DNA of 64,000 nucleotides. Origin: Nodosilinea sp. FACHB-131 (GTDB lineage Bacteria > Cyanobacteriota > Cyanobacteriia > Phormidesmidales > Phormidesmidaceae). Below the pieces are notes generated by a model. It did not search any database. It had not been told where the DNA came from and worked only from the letters and a program-made list of their open reading frames with translations. The translations under genes and the position numbers were made by a program. Positions 24,138 to 34,514 of this stretch are shown one piece after another (position 1 is the first letter of the stretch; every line of letters starts with the position of its first letter). The stretch is taken from assembly GCF_014695395.1 (NCBI RefSeq), contig NZ_JACJOF010000027.1:124001-188000 (forward strand), given 5' to 3'.

Positions 24138-25235
24138 CTAGCGGTTCAGCACCACCTGCTGAATCAAATCGGCGAGCTTTGTGGCGCTATCAGCAGTGGC
24201 CAATCTCCCTGCTGCTGCGGCCATCGCCTCCAGCCGTTGTGGCTCTGCCAGCAAATCAAGCACCAGGGCCTGAAATTCTGAGGCGACGACCTGGCTTTGG
24301 TTCAACATCAGAGCGGCATGGGCATCGACGAAGGCTTTGGCATTGACCGTCTGGTGGTCTTCTGCCGCATAGGGGTAAGGAATCAGAATCGAGGGCGTGC
24401 GGGAGATAGCCAGCTCTGTGAGGGTGCCCGCCCCGGAGCGACCGATGGCTAGAGTCGCCCGATGCATGAGGGCAGCCATCGCACTAAAGAAGGGTCGGTG
24501 AATATAGTGAGGATGGCTGTAGCTGTCGGCGTCGGGGTCGCTGCTGCCGGTTTGGTGCACAATCCACGCGCCCGCCTCAATCCAGGCCGGGGCAGCGGCC
24601 CGCACTAGCTGACTGACAGCGACGGCTCCCTGGCTGCCGCCCACAACCACAATCAGCGGTACTCTATCGGGAATGGCGGGATCGGTAAGAATGGGTGGCG
24701 CTGGGGTCAGAAATTCGTCGCGGACAGGCGTGCCTACCACCACGGTTCTGGCTTTAGGTAGGTACTGGCGGGCCGCGTCAAACCCCAGCGCCACGACAGT
24801 GCAGCGAGGGCTTAACCAGCGGGTAACTTTGCCGGGTAAAGCATTGGACTCGTGCAGCACAGCGGGCAGACCGAGCGATCGCGCCGCAATAATCGCCGGG
24901 GCCGCAATATAGCCTCCAGTGGTAAACACTCCGTCAAAATTTCCCTGTTTGAGCAGTCGCCGCACCTGCACCGTTGCTTGGCCAAATCGTCCCAGCGTTT
25001 TCACCGTTCCCAGACCAGGTCGGCCCTGAAACCCGGCCATGCGCACTGTATGTAGCGGAAAGTTTTTGGGCACCAGGGTGGTTTCGAGGCGATCGGGTAC
25101 CCCTAGCCACTCGATGGTGTAACCTTCCTGGCGCAGGGCTTCGGCGGTGGCGATTGCTGGGAACAGATGCCCACCCGTACCGCTGGCGGCCACCAGCAGC
25201 CGGGGAGCTGCCGCTTGGGTAGATGTAGATGACAA
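24138..25235 (-). CDS. murG: UDP-N-acetylglucosamine transferase MurG
   Basis: 365 residues, GT28 family. MurG adds GlcNAc to lipid I to give lipid II on the inner face of the cytoplasmic membrane during peptidoglycan synthesis. Signatures: the N-terminal glycine loop SGTGGHLFPA (lipid I/phosphate binding), TTGGYIAAPAIIAA, LHESNALPGKVTRWLS, and the donor-site region VVVGGSQGA, SGAGTLTEL and IPYPYAAEDHQTVNAKAF. No other dcw-cluster genes flank it, which is common in cyanobacteria. The start has MSSTSTQAAAPRLLVAASGTG; the first ten residues are probably flexible. Confidence 0.96.
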   Translation of the reverse strand: MSSTSTQAAAPRLLVAASGTGGHLFPAIATAEALRQEGYTIEWLGVPDRLETTLVPKNFPLHTVRMAGFQGRPGLGTVKTLGRFGQATVQVRRLLKQGNFDGVFTTGGYIAAPAIIAARSLGLPAVLHESNALPGKVTRWLSPRCTVVALGFDAARQYLPKARTVVVGTPVRDEFLTPAPPILTDPAIPDRVPLIVVVGGSQGAVAVSQLVRAAAPAWIEAGAWIVHQTGSSDPDADSYSHPHYIHRPFFSAMAALMHRATLAIGRSGAGTLTELAISRTPSILIPYPYAAEDHQTVNAKAFVDAHAALMLNQSQVVASEFQALVLDLLAEPQRLEAMAAAAGRLATADSATKLADLIQQVVLNR

Positions 25236-25429
25236 GGGAACACCCTCGACGCTAAAAACGCCTCTAGACTATACCAACTCCTGCCCAGAATCTATGCCCT
25301 AGATTTTCTGTTCTTTTACCAAAAGCGGATCCAGTTTTACGTAAAACGCGCGGTACCAAGGGGAGCAGCTGGGCTACCGTAGCCGGTTGTAAAGAAACTG
25401 ATATAAGGTAGACGGAGTATTTTTGGTTA

Positions 25430-26254
25430 ATGGGGCGGTTCAGCGTGGCTAACTCGGCGGTGCGGCAGTGGAGTCTAGGAATCGTGTCGATGGCGGCGGT
25501 ACTGTGGAGTACTGGAGCCTTTGCTCCGGTTACCCATGCAGACACGACAGGGAACGCACCGGTCTTGGCCCAGGCGGCTCCGGCTGAGGTGCAGCAACTG
25601 TTGACCGATCTAGAAACAGCGGCGAGCAGTCGCAACCTCGATGCCGTTATGGCCTTCTACAGCGAAGGCTTTGACAGCGACACCGGCTTTGACTATGCCC
25701 AATTGCGCCAAACCCTCGAAACCCTCTGGCAACAATATCCCGACCTCACCTACGACATTGAGCTGCTCAGTTGGCAGGCCGATGGCTCCGGTAGCTACAC
25801 TCTCGAAACCCGCACCACCGCCACCGGCACTCAAACACGCCCCGATCGCACTCTCACCCTCGCCGCCGATACCACCTCGCGCCAGCGCCTGGAAAACGGC
25901 AAGATCGCCTACCAAGAAATTTTGAGCGAGACCAACCGCTTGGTGTCGGGTTCCAACCCACCTACCCTGCAAGTGCAGCTACCCACTACCCTCACCCCAG
26001 GCCAATCCTACAGCTTTGACACGATCGTGGTGGAGCCGCTGGAAGGGCGATCGCTGATGGGTGTTGCCGTCGAAGAAGGCGTGACCGCCGAAGACTTTTT
26101 TGCGCCACGCCCGGTGGTTTTCGACATTCTCAGCTCTGGTGGGCTTTACAAAGTCGGCACTGCCGCCGCCGAGCCCGACAGTCGCTGGGCCTCGACGGTA
26201 GTCATTCGCGAAGACGGCATGGTCGTTGAAACTCGCCGCCTCCGGGTAGAGTAG
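25430..26254 (+). CDS. Exported protein with NTF2-like domain
   Basis: 274 residues. A signal peptide is visible at the N-terminus (a hydrophobic stretch around 15-31 then AFAPVTHADT). Residues about 50-155 have an NTF2/SnoaL-like alpha+beta pattern (EVQQLLTDLETAASSRNLDAVMAFYSEGF, then QQYPDLTYDIELLSW and TLETRTTATG strands). The rest is a beta-rich domain (LTPGQSYSFDTIVVEPLEG). No catalytic residues are evident. The cupin gene begins 2 bases after its stop codon, so they are co-translated and probably work together, although one is exported and the other apparently not. Confidence 0.78.
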   Translation: MGRFSVANSAVRQWSLGIVSMAAVLWSTGAFAPVTHADTTGNAPVLAQAAPAEVQQLLTDLETAASSRNLDAVMAFYSEGFDSDTGFDYAQLRQTLETLWQQYPDLTYDIELLSWQADGSGSYTLETRTTATGTQTRPDRTLTLAADTTSRQRLENGKIAYQEILSETNRLVSGSNPPTLQVQLPTTLTPGQSYSFDTIVVEPLEGRSLMGVAVEEGVTAEDFFAPRPVVFDILSSGGLYKVGTAAAEPDSRWASTVVIREDGMVVETRRLRVE

Positions 26255-26256
26255 CG

Positions 26257-26865
26257 ATGGCCAACCACAACTGGCTGGTTGCCGATGACGGCACCTATAG
26301 ATCCTTCGGCGAGCCCGAAACCATAGAGCCAGGACGTTACTATCGCCTCTACCGATTTCTCACTGAGCTAGAAGACATTCTCGACATCTTCCACGACGAC
26401 ATCAGTCGGCTAGAAGCGATTACCCCTCTAGTGCGCAAGTTGTTGGTCAGCTCTTACTGGCTGCAGATGGAATACAACACTCCCGACCCTATAACGGGCT
26501 GGAGCGTCAATTTCCTTTACCGCGAGCACCAGTTCCCCATCACGGTGCAGATGGTGGCCTGGTTGCCGGGGCACACCTCAAGCATTCACAACCACGGAGC
26601 TTGGGGAATTGTGGCGCTGTTAGGCGGTCAAGAGCGCAACCGCCTCTGGCGACGCGCCCCCCAACCCAACTTCCCCGACCAGCTAGAGCTAGTCGACGAA
26701 ATAGTTCTTAACCCTGGCGATGTGGTGGCCCTCACCGCCGACGCCATTCACAGTGTGGAACCCCTGGGTGACGAGCCCACTGTGTCGTTTAACCTCTACG
26801 GGGCAACAAGTTTTAGCGATCGCTACGAGTTTGACCTAGAGAATCACACGGCGAAGCCCTTTTAG
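26257..26865 (+). CDS. Cupin, cysteine-dioxygenase-like protein
   Basis: 202 residues with a single cupin barrel of the cysteine/thiol dioxygenase kind. Cupin motif 1 is LPGHTSSIHNHGAWGIVALLGG (His-X-His), and motif 2 is LNPGDVVALTADAIHSVEP with the third histidine. These three His would bind Fe(II). An N-terminal helical region (about 25-75) precedes the barrel, as in that family. Possible activity: oxygenation of a thiol such as cysteine or 3-mercaptopropionate; the substrate is not provable here. Start codon spacing to the NTF2-like gene is only 2 bases. Confidence 0.83.
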   Translation: MANHNWLVADDGTYRSFGEPETIEPGRYYRLYRFLTELEDILDIFHDDISRLEAITPLVRKLLVSSYWLQMEYNTPDPITGWSVNFLYREHQFPITVQMVAWLPGHTSSIHNHGAWGIVALLGGQERNRLWRRAPQPNFPDQLELVDEIVLNPGDVVALTADAIHSVEPLGDEPTVSFNLYGATSFSDRYEFDLENHTAKPF

Positions 26866-27081
26866 GAGGTGAGGGGTAGGGCGTGGTACGTCACCCCCTA
26901 CCCCTCTAACTTTCTCCCCAACGGGATGAAAGATTTGGCAAGTTGGGGTAAACTTCATCAGACCGTCAGGGGAGTGTCAGCTAAAGCGTCTTTTGGCCCT
27001 TAGCTACGCCTGTTTGAGCCTCCCACATCGCCCATCAGGCAGCCCGTTTCTCCCTTTGCCACCGCCAGGATAAATCGACCT

Positions 27082-28092
27082 ATGAGCCAGGAAGAATCTC
27101 GCAGCACCGCCACATTGCCGCCCGAGGAGCCGACCCCAGTCGATCCAGATACCCTGGTGACCACCTACGCCGACAGCCTGATCACCGAGCTGTTTGACGA
27201 TGTTGACAAAATTTTAGACGGCGATGAAGACGCCCTGGCATCGGTAGAGGCGGCACCAGAGCCAGCGTCCACGGCGATCGCCCCGTTTGTTGAAACTACT
27301 GCCGAGCCCGTGGATCCTCCAGCGGCAGACGCATCCCTGGCTCCCCTGAGCACCGATCTTGACTTCTTCCGCGCCGACAATGCCAACGCTGCCACCCCGG
27401 CAGCCCCAACCAAAACCCGTTTTGGCAAACTGTTTGACCGCATGCTGCTGAGCATCACGGCCCTATCGCTGCTGGGCATTGGGGGAGTGCTGTGGTTTAG
27501 CCAGCAGGGCAACCGCTTTTCCCTGGGCCGATCGTCTGTCGAAACGGCGGCACAGCAGTCTGACGAAGAATTTTTGGCCTACTTACAGCGATCGCTAGAA
27601 GTGATTGCAGGCAAGGTTGAGCGGGGCGAAGTGGGCACCACTACCGTTGTCGGTCAGGCTCCTGGCGCAGTTGCAGTTCCCACGCCGCCCATGCTGCCGC
27701 CCCTGGGGGCCGGCGGCACCGTAGGCAGCCTGGGCTCTGGCCCAGTCAATGTCATTGAGCGGGTCTACATTCCCTACCAGACGGCTCAGCAGCCCGCGCC
27801 GGGCGCACCTGTGCTGGTGCCTCAACCAGGGGTGCGAGCGCCTTCTCCGGTGTCTCCTGCCGCGCCCGCACAGGCCCCGGTAGCGGCGAACCCGATTCAC
27901 GCCCTGGTGGGCATTTTAGAACTGGGCGATCGCTCGGCTGCCCTGTTCGAAATCAGCGGCGTTTCCCAGCGGGTCTACATCGGTGAGCGCATTGGCAGCA
28001 GCGGCTGGAGCCTGGTGTCGGTCTCTAACGAAGAAGTGGTAATTCGTCGCAACGGCGAAGTGCGATCGATCTTCATCGGTCAGCGCTTCTAG
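27082..28092 (+). CDS. Membrane-anchored protein with GspC/PilP-like C-terminal domain
   Basis: 336 residues: an acidic, Ala/Pro-rich cytosolic N-terminus (1-112), one membrane helix (about 120-142, MLLSITALSLLGIGGVLWF), a Pro/Gly-rich periplasmic linker (195-265) and a compact beta domain at the C-terminus (HALVGILELGDRSAALFEISG, VYIGERIGSSGWSLVSVSNEEVVIRRNGEVRSIFIGQRF). The layout matches inner-membrane clamp proteins of type II secretion and type IV pili (GspC HR domain, PilP). A role in pilus or secretion machinery is an inference from this architecture; no pil genes are adjacent. Confidence 0.72.
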   Translation: MSQEESRSTATLPPEEPTPVDPDTLVTTYADSLITELFDDVDKILDGDEDALASVEAAPEPASTAIAPFVETTAEPVDPPAADASLAPLSTDLDFFRADNANAATPAAPTKTRFGKLFDRMLLSITALSLLGIGGVLWFSQQGNRFSLGRSSVETAAQQSDEEFLAYLQRSLEVIAGKVERGEVGTTTVVGQAPGAVAVPTPPMLPPLGAGGTVGSLGSGPVNVIERVYIPYQTAQQPAPGAPVLVPQPGVRAPSPVSPAAPAQAPVAANPIHALVGILELGDRSAALFEISGVSQRVYIGERIGSSGWSLVSVSNEEVVIRRNGEVRSIFIGQRF

Positions 28093-28146
28093 TACCAGTT
28101 CAGGCAGACAAATCTGGCGCGTCCCACCTTTTTGGGTACCTATGAC

Positions 28147-28455
28147 CTAGGTCTGATTGCTATTGGGGTTGGGGTCAACCTTCTCCCGCAACGACTCCTG
28201 CATAGCGATGACGGCATCACACACCTCAACCTTGGTCTGGCGAGCAGTCTCAGCGGCAGCTTTGAGCAGAGCCGCGATCTCAGTTTCGCGCTGTTGCTTG
28301 GCGCCCATGGCTGCACAACTCGCGTCAATGCCTTCAGGAGCTGCAACGGTGCGGTTAAGCAGGGGACCGCTCACGGTGTTGAGGCCGTAGAAGGAGTCGA
28401 TGTCGGCACTGATGGTTTTGATGGGAAGTCGATGCGAAAAATTAATTTTGTTCAT
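28147..28455 (-). CDS. Hypothetical protein
   Basis: 102 residues, soluble, with a Thr/Ser-rich N-terminus and a C-terminal amphipathic helix (KQQRETEIAALLKAAAETARQTKVEVCDAVIAMQESLREK). The minus-strand reading is preferred over an equally long plus-strand frame because it has the more protein-like composition and helical periodicity. There is no good ribosome site. It is convergent with the GspC-like gene. No family recognised. Confidence 0.45.
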   Translation of the reverse strand: MNKINFSHRLPIKTISADIDSFYGLNTVSGPLLNRTVAAPEGIDASCAAMGAKQQRETEIAALLKAAAETARQTKVEVCDAVIAMQESLREKVDPNPNSNQT

Positions 28456-29174
28456 AGTCAGTAGATGCTCACTGATAGGTGTGAGTAAGCCCGTAGGCGT
28501 GCTTTAGCGATCGCGATTGCAGATCTGGGGCGATGATCTGGCTGTGCGATCGCGTAGTAGCAGAGAAAACCTTAAACCTGAGGCGACGATGGGGGTTGCA
28601 CGTCTGGTATGCCTCACCTACAGCAAGTTTGCCCGCCCAAAGCTCCGAACGTTGGCTCAATTACTAAGCTTATGCCCCAGATTCACAAGAATCTATAAAG
28701 CAAAGGTGAATAGCCGCGATCGCATCCTATCGCCAAAATTTTTCTCTATGGGGCTCAAAAATTAAAACGACTTTCTAGAAAAAGTCTTTGACCTTGAGAT
28801 CAATTACAACAATATAATCACCATTCTCAAGCTCGTAGAGCATCTTAACCTTACTGATAGCCTAATCATCAGGCACACGTAACTAGGTGAATTTGAAAGC
28901 AGTTAAAGCTCAGCTATAGGCTCTAACAATTAACTATGTTTAGCTTTTTCGTCCTCATCTTTTCTTTGAAAACGTTTTATCAGAATACCTAACAGATTAT
29001 TTCTTCGGTTCAAGCCTTCTGAGCACTCACAGGGCTTTTGAAATGTACTTTGGCTAATATGATTGACTACGGCCCTGCTCGGATTTTTGCTGGGTTTCTA
29101 TGCCTACCTAGAGGAGCGCCTGCACCACTAACCCGCTATTCTGAAAGGCAAGGCGTTGCGGCAGGAGTTACACC
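28456..29174. other. 719-bp AT-rich region without a supported gene
   Basis: Lower GC than the surroundings, especially 28740-29060. It contains a few short frames without ribosome sites. A 22-codon hydrophobic frame at 29063-29131 could be the decayed end of a membrane protein. The last 30 bases carry the AGGAG site of the next gene. It may be a remnant of a lost element or gene. Confidence 0.5.
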
Positions 29175-29753
29175 ATGAGCATCTTTGAAGACCTGAGCAA
29201 ATTTCTTGAAACCCGACTTGATGAATTTCTCAAAGCTAACCCTCATTTAGAGCTATGGGGTTTAGAAGACCAGTTGCGAGGCCAAGAGCAAGACGCCATT
29301 CACCTACTAGGCGACCTCAAGCGCCGCGAAAAGCAGCTCGAAGACAGCATTCTCTCCACAGCCCAGGACATTCAGCGCTGGCATAGCCGCATTCAAAACG
29401 CCCAAGCCGCTAACCGTCTCGACTTGGTTAAGGCTGCCCAAGAGCGCGAGGCGGCCCTGCTACGTCAGGGCAACCAGTACTGGGGCCAAATGAAAGGTGT
29501 TAAAGAGCAGATTGTGCAAACTCGCAACCTGCAAAAAGAAATTCACGATCGCCGTCGCGAACTCAAAGCCAAAATCGCTGAAACCCAGGCTCAACGAACT
29601 GCCCAGCGCACCACCACCAGCTGGGACACGGGCTGGGCTAAGCCCCCCTTTGAAGACTTTGGCCGCAACACAATGGATCCGGTTGAAGAATCGTTTCAGC
29701 GGTGGGAGACAGAGCAGGAGCTAGAGGAGCTGAAGCGGAATATGGGGAGGTAG
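29175..29753 (+). CDS. TIGR04376-like cyanobacterial coiled-coil protein
   Basis: 192 residues. The start MSIFEDLSKFLETRLDEFLKANPHLELWGLEDQLRGQEQD, followed by a long charged helical hairpin (about 45-145) and a Trp-rich C-terminus (TSWDTGWAKPPFEDF, FQRWETEQELEELKRNMG), fits the TIGR04376 family known only from cyanobacteria. No enzymatic motif or membrane segment. AGGAG 8 bases upstream supports the ATG. It is followed by a class A hairpin repeat. Confidence 0.78.
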   Translation: MSIFEDLSKFLETRLDEFLKANPHLELWGLEDQLRGQEQDAIHLLGDLKRREKQLEDSILSTAQDIQRWHSRIQNAQAANRLDLVKAAQEREAALLRQGNQYWGQMKGVKEQIVQTRNLQKEIHDRRRELKAKIAETQAQRTAQRTTTSWDTGWAKPPFEDFGRNTMDPVEESFQRWETEQELEELKRNMGR

Positions 29754-29763
29754 TGGGGAAGAG

Positions 29764-29847
29764 AAGTTTTAAGTTTTGAGTGTTGAGTTTTGAATGGGCT
29801 GTGGAGCGGAGAACTTAAAACTCAAAATTAAGCACTCAAAATTTTCT
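29764..29847. repeat. Long AT-rich intergenic hairpin repeat (class A)
   Basis: Left arm (29764-29794) with GTTTTAAGTTTTGAGTG and GAGTTTTGAA; right arm (29812-29847) with AACTTAAAACTC, AAAATTAAGCACTC and AAAATTTTCT. Same word set as the repeat at 8941-9029. It lies between the convergent TIGR04376 gene and the small membrane protein gene and can serve both as a 3' structure. Confidence 0.6.
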
Positions 29848-30172
29848 ATCTCCCTCGCTCCTTCGCCTGGGGCTTCTTAATTTCAAAGGAAATTGTATCC
29901 ACCTTGCGGCTGACCTTTGGATCATTCACTGGAGTTGTAATCGTTGGGCTGGGCGGCGTTGGGTTGGGCAAGGGGTGGACCTTGGACTCTGCAGGAGTCA
30001 GACCGAGAGTGGGCCAGTTGCGATAGTTGGATGCGATCGCCAGCCCAATGCCCCCCACGATCGTCAGCGGCAGCGATAGCTCAACGTTACTCACCCAGGG
30101 CAGGTGGCCAAACCACTGAATTGCTTCAGCCCCAAAAAACAAGATAAAAAAGCAGACTAGCCAGAGCTTCAT
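29846..30172 (-). CDS. Small two-helix membrane protein
   Basis: 108 residues: an N-terminal hydrophobic segment (MKLWLVCFFILFFGAEAIQWF), a second one at about 32-50 (SLPLTIVGGIGLAIAS), then a Pro/Thr-rich tail with a basic end. It looks like a conserved cyanobacterial membrane protein, but I do not recognise the family. Its start lies 400 bases from ndhF in a divergent arrangement, with no functional link evident. The stop overlaps the end of the class A hairpin by 2 bases. Confidence 0.65.
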   Translation of the reverse strand: MKLWLVCFFILFFGAEAIQWFGHLPWVSNVELSLPLTIVGGIGLAIASNYRNWPTLGLTPAESKVHPLPNPTPPSPTITTPVNDPKVSRKVDTISFEIKKPQAKERGR

Positions 30173-30572
30173 AGCGTCCCAAAAAAATCTATTGCTCTAG
30201 AGATTGCCCTAGAGACTGAGCTGAGCAAATCGTTAGTTGGCCAGCCATGGAACTATTGATAGAGAACTGCGGTTGCCCTGATTATGGCTCAAGGGTGAGA
30301 TTTTGCTCTCAGCCACCAATCGCTCACAGAATTAGATATCTTTCTTAAGAAACCCGCTCTAAAGCCAGTGGGTCTCCAGAATGGTTCTGGGACAAGGGTT
30401 TGGCAGCCTTTGGCTACGGTTCAGACAGGCTCTAAGGTTGGTCAAGCTGGCGGCGATCGCGCCTCAGATTCTCCAACTTTGCTGCGAAGCCGACTTTTCC
30501 TTGAGGAAGGGTATGTCAGAATGTAAGCGGTTTTTTGCCAACTCACGCAAGCTCTTGGAGTAGGCAGTCAAG
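30173..30572. other. 400-bp divergent upstream region of ndhF
   Basis: Holds the promoters of the small membrane protein gene and ndhF. The short plus-strand frame at 30381-30563 lacks a ribosome site and protein-like composition, so I do not call it. I cannot place promoter boxes reliably. GGAG sits about 12 bases before the ndhF ATG. Confidence 0.5.
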
Positions 30573-32654
30573 ATGGATTCTGTAGACACGCTTTATCAAT
30601 ACGCCTGGCTGATACCGGTGCTGCCGCTCATCGGGGCTGCCATAGTCGGCACCGGGCTAATTTCCTACGGCGAGGCCACCAGCAAGCTGCGGCAGCCGGT
30701 GGCGATCTTCATCGTCTCCCTGATTGGGGCGGCGATGGTGCTTTCCTTTGCAATTTTTTGGAGTCAGTGGCAGGGCCACGCTCCCTACCAGGCCATGTTT
30801 GAATGGGCCGCGGCGGGTGACTTCCGCATCGAGATGGGCTACACCATCGACCACTTGGTGGCGTTGATGCTGGTGGTGGTCACCACCGTCGCCTTCCTGG
30901 TGATGATCTACACCGATGGCTACATGGCTCACGACGCGGGCTATGTGCGCTTCTACGCCTACCTGAGCCTGTTTAGTTCTTCGATGCTGGGCTTGGTGAT
31001 CAGCCCCAACCTGCTCCAGGTATACGTATTCTGGGAACTGGTGGGCATGTGCTCGTACCTGCTGATTGGCTTTTGGTACGATCGCAAGCCTGCTGCCGAC
31101 GCCTGTCAAAAGGCCTTCGTCACCAACCGCGTGGGCGACTTTGGCCTGCTGCTGGGCATCTTAGGGCTGTTTTGGGCCACCGGCAGCTTCGACTTCGAAA
31201 TCATGGGCGAACGACTCACCGACATGGTGAATGTGGGCAGTTTGCCCGCTAGCGTCGCTGCTATCTTCGCCATTCTGGTATTCCTGGGTCCGGTGGCCAA
31301 ATCGGCCCAGTTCCCCCTCCACGTGTGGCTGCCCGACGCCATGGAAGGCCCCACCCCGATCTCAGCGCTGATTCACGCGGCGACCATGGTGGCGGCTGGG
31401 GTGTTCCTGGTAGCCCGCATGTACCCCGTGTTCGAGCATATCCCCACGGTGATGACGGTGATTGCCTACACAGGGGCATTTACCGCCTTCATGGGGGCCA
31501 CGATCGCCATTACCCAAAACGACATCAAGAAAGGGCTGGCCTTTTCGACCATGTCACAGTTGGGCTACATGGTCATGGCCATGGGCGTTGGCGCCTACAG
31601 CGCCGGTCTATTTCACCTGATGACCCACGCCTACTTCAAGGCCATGCTGTTTCTCGGCTCTGGCTCCGTCATCCACGGCATGGAAGCGGTTGTGGGCCAC
31701 GACCCGGTGCTGGCCCAGGATATGCGCCTGATGGGCGGCCTGCGCAAGTACATGCCCGTCACGGCCATTACTTTCCTAATTGGCACGCTGGCTATCTCCG
31801 GCATTCCCCCCTTCGCCGGCTTCTGGTCGAAGGATGAAATTCTCGGGGCAACCTTTGCGGTCAACCCTGCCCTCTGGGCAGTGGGCTGGCTGACGGCGGG
31901 CATCACCGCCTTCTACATGTTCCGCATGTACTTCTCCACCTTTGAAGGCAGCTTCCGGGGCAACGACGAAGGCATTCGCCGCGACCTCAAGCGGGCCCAG
32001 TTTCAGAAGATGGGCATGTCCCTTGGGCCGGGCGCAATGAACCCCCAGGAGCTAACTCTGGATGCCGAGCACGACGATCACGACGAGCATGGGCACCACG
32101 CCCACGAGCCCCACGAGTCGCCGCTGTCGATGATCTTTCCGCTGATGGCGCTGGCCGTACCCTCAGTCTTGGTGGGTCTAGTCGGTACTCCCTTTGCCAA
32201 CTACTTCGAGGCGTTCATCCATCCCCCTGGGGAAGTCATAGCGGCTGTGGAGACGGCAGAGGCCTTCGACTGGAATGAGTTTGCGCTGATGGCCGGGAGT
32301 TCTGTGGCGATCGCCACGGTCGGCATCATCATCTCCGGGCTGATGTATCGCACCAAGGCCATTGATGCGAGAGCGATCGCCGCCAAAATCCCCTTCCTCT
32401 ACAACCTCTCCCTCAACAAGTGGTACATCGACGACATCTATGAGGTTGTCTTTGTTCAAGGCAGCCGCAAGCTCGCCAAGCAGGTGCTCGAAGTCGATAT
32501 CCGCATTGTCGATGGCCTCGTTAACCTAGCTGGCCTCGTTACCCTGGTAACGGGCGAAGGGTTGAAGTACTTGGAGAATGGACGGGCTCAGTTCTACGCA
32601 CTGATCGTATTTGGCGCGGTGCTGGGGCTGGTGCTGCTGTCGGGCGTGACGTAA
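30573..32654 (+). CDS. ndhF: NAD(P)H-quinone oxidoreductase subunit 5 (NDH-1, NdhF)
   Basis: 693 residues, a large antiporter-like proton-pumping subunit of photosynthetic complex I in the thylakoid membrane, which moves electrons from ferredoxin to plastoquinone in respiration and cyclic flow. About 16 membrane helices. Conserved pieces include WELVGMCSYLLIGFWYDR, AKSAQFPLHVWLPDAMEGPTPISALIHAATMVAAGVFLVAR and LAFSTMSQLGYMVMAMGVG. A His-rich stromal-side loop (HDDHDEHGHHAHEPHE) is at about 505-520. Together with ndhD it forms the distal arm. The type (NdhF1, respiratory/cyclic, rather than CO2-uptake NdhF3/F4) is suggested by pairing with this ndhD. Confidence 0.95.
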   Translation: MDSVDTLYQYAWLIPVLPLIGAAIVGTGLISYGEATSKLRQPVAIFIVSLIGAAMVLSFAIFWSQWQGHAPYQAMFEWAAAGDFRIEMGYTIDHLVALMLVVVTTVAFLVMIYTDGYMAHDAGYVRFYAYLSLFSSSMLGLVISPNLLQVYVFWELVGMCSYLLIGFWYDRKPAADACQKAFVTNRVGDFGLLLGILGLFWATGSFDFEIMGERLTDMVNVGSLPASVAAIFAILVFLGPVAKSAQFPLHVWLPDAMEGPTPISALIHAATMVAAGVFLVARMYPVFEHIPTVMTVIAYTGAFTAFMGATIAITQNDIKKGLAFSTMSQLGYMVMAMGVGAYSAGLFHLMTHAYFKAMLFLGSGSVIHGMEAVVGHDPVLAQDMRLMGGLRKYMPVTAITFLIGTLAISGIPPFAGFWSKDEILGATFAVNPALWAVGWLTAGITAFYMFRMYFSTFEGSFRGNDEGIRRDLKRAQFQKMGMSLGPGAMNPQELTLDAEHDDHDEHGHHAHEPHESPLSMIFPLMALAVPSVLVGLVGTPFANYFEAFIHPPGEVIAAVETAEAFDWNEFALMAGSSVAIATVGIIISGLMYRTKAIDARAIAAKIPFLYNLSLNKWYIDDIYEVVFVQGSRKLAKQVLEVDIRIVDGLVNLAGLVTLVTGEGLKYLENGRAQFYALIVFGAVLGLVLLSGVT

Positions 32655-32794
32655 GGGTGTGAGGGTGGATGGGTGTGAGAGTGGATGAGTAGATGAGTTT
32701 GATGCCGCGACACTCTCTAAACTGCTCTACCTATCCATCCCCTTCCCTCGCGCCCCTTCCCATCCATCTCCCTTCTCATCCACTCATCCACTCT
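32655..32794 (+). repeat. Long hairpin repeat between ndhF and ndhD (class B)
   Basis: Left arm GGTGTGAGGGTGGATGG...GAGTGGATGAGTAGATGAG (32655-32698); right arm CCATCCATCTCCC...CTCATCCACTCATCCACTC (32759-32794, with a related ATCCATCC at 32753). The arms can pair imperfectly over roughly 35 bases around a loop of about 55. It fills almost the whole intergenic space, so the ndhF-ndhD transcript would carry a big structure that could partly terminate, stabilise or process the mRNA. Confidence 0.6.
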
Positions 32795-32822
32795 TAAGCA
32801 GAACGCGACGAGAAACAGCTTT

Positions 32823-34412
<1,590 letters not shown>

Positions 34413-34444
34413 AACCACCTGTCTACCTGACTCACCTGACATAG

Positions 34445-34479
34445 ACACCCTCAGAGGCTAAGCCTCCGGGGGTGTTTTT
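34445..34479 (+). terminator. Rho-independent terminator of ndhD
   Basis: ACACCC (34445-34450) pairs with GGGTGT (34470-34475) and the inner GAGGCT/AGCCTC arms pair around a 1-base loop, giving a long two-part stem. TTTT follows directly. It begins 33 bases after the ndhD stop. Confidence 0.88.
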
Positions 34480-34514
34480 AGTTCGTTCTTCCCTTTTCAA
34501 TCTTCACCCAAACC

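Noticed and set aside
28132..28464. Plus-strand frame opposite the small minus-strand gene
   Set aside because: Composition and helical pattern favour the minus strand; the plus frame has no ribosome site. Both remain uncertain.
29063..29131. 22-codon hydrophobic frame (TTG start) resembling a tiny membrane subunit
   Set aside because: It directly follows a stop, has no ribosome site and does not match any small photosystem or cytochrome subunit I know; treated as a possible remnant.
30381..30563. Small plus-strand frame in the ndhF leader
   Set aside because: No ribosome site and no protein-like pattern; probably untranslated leader.
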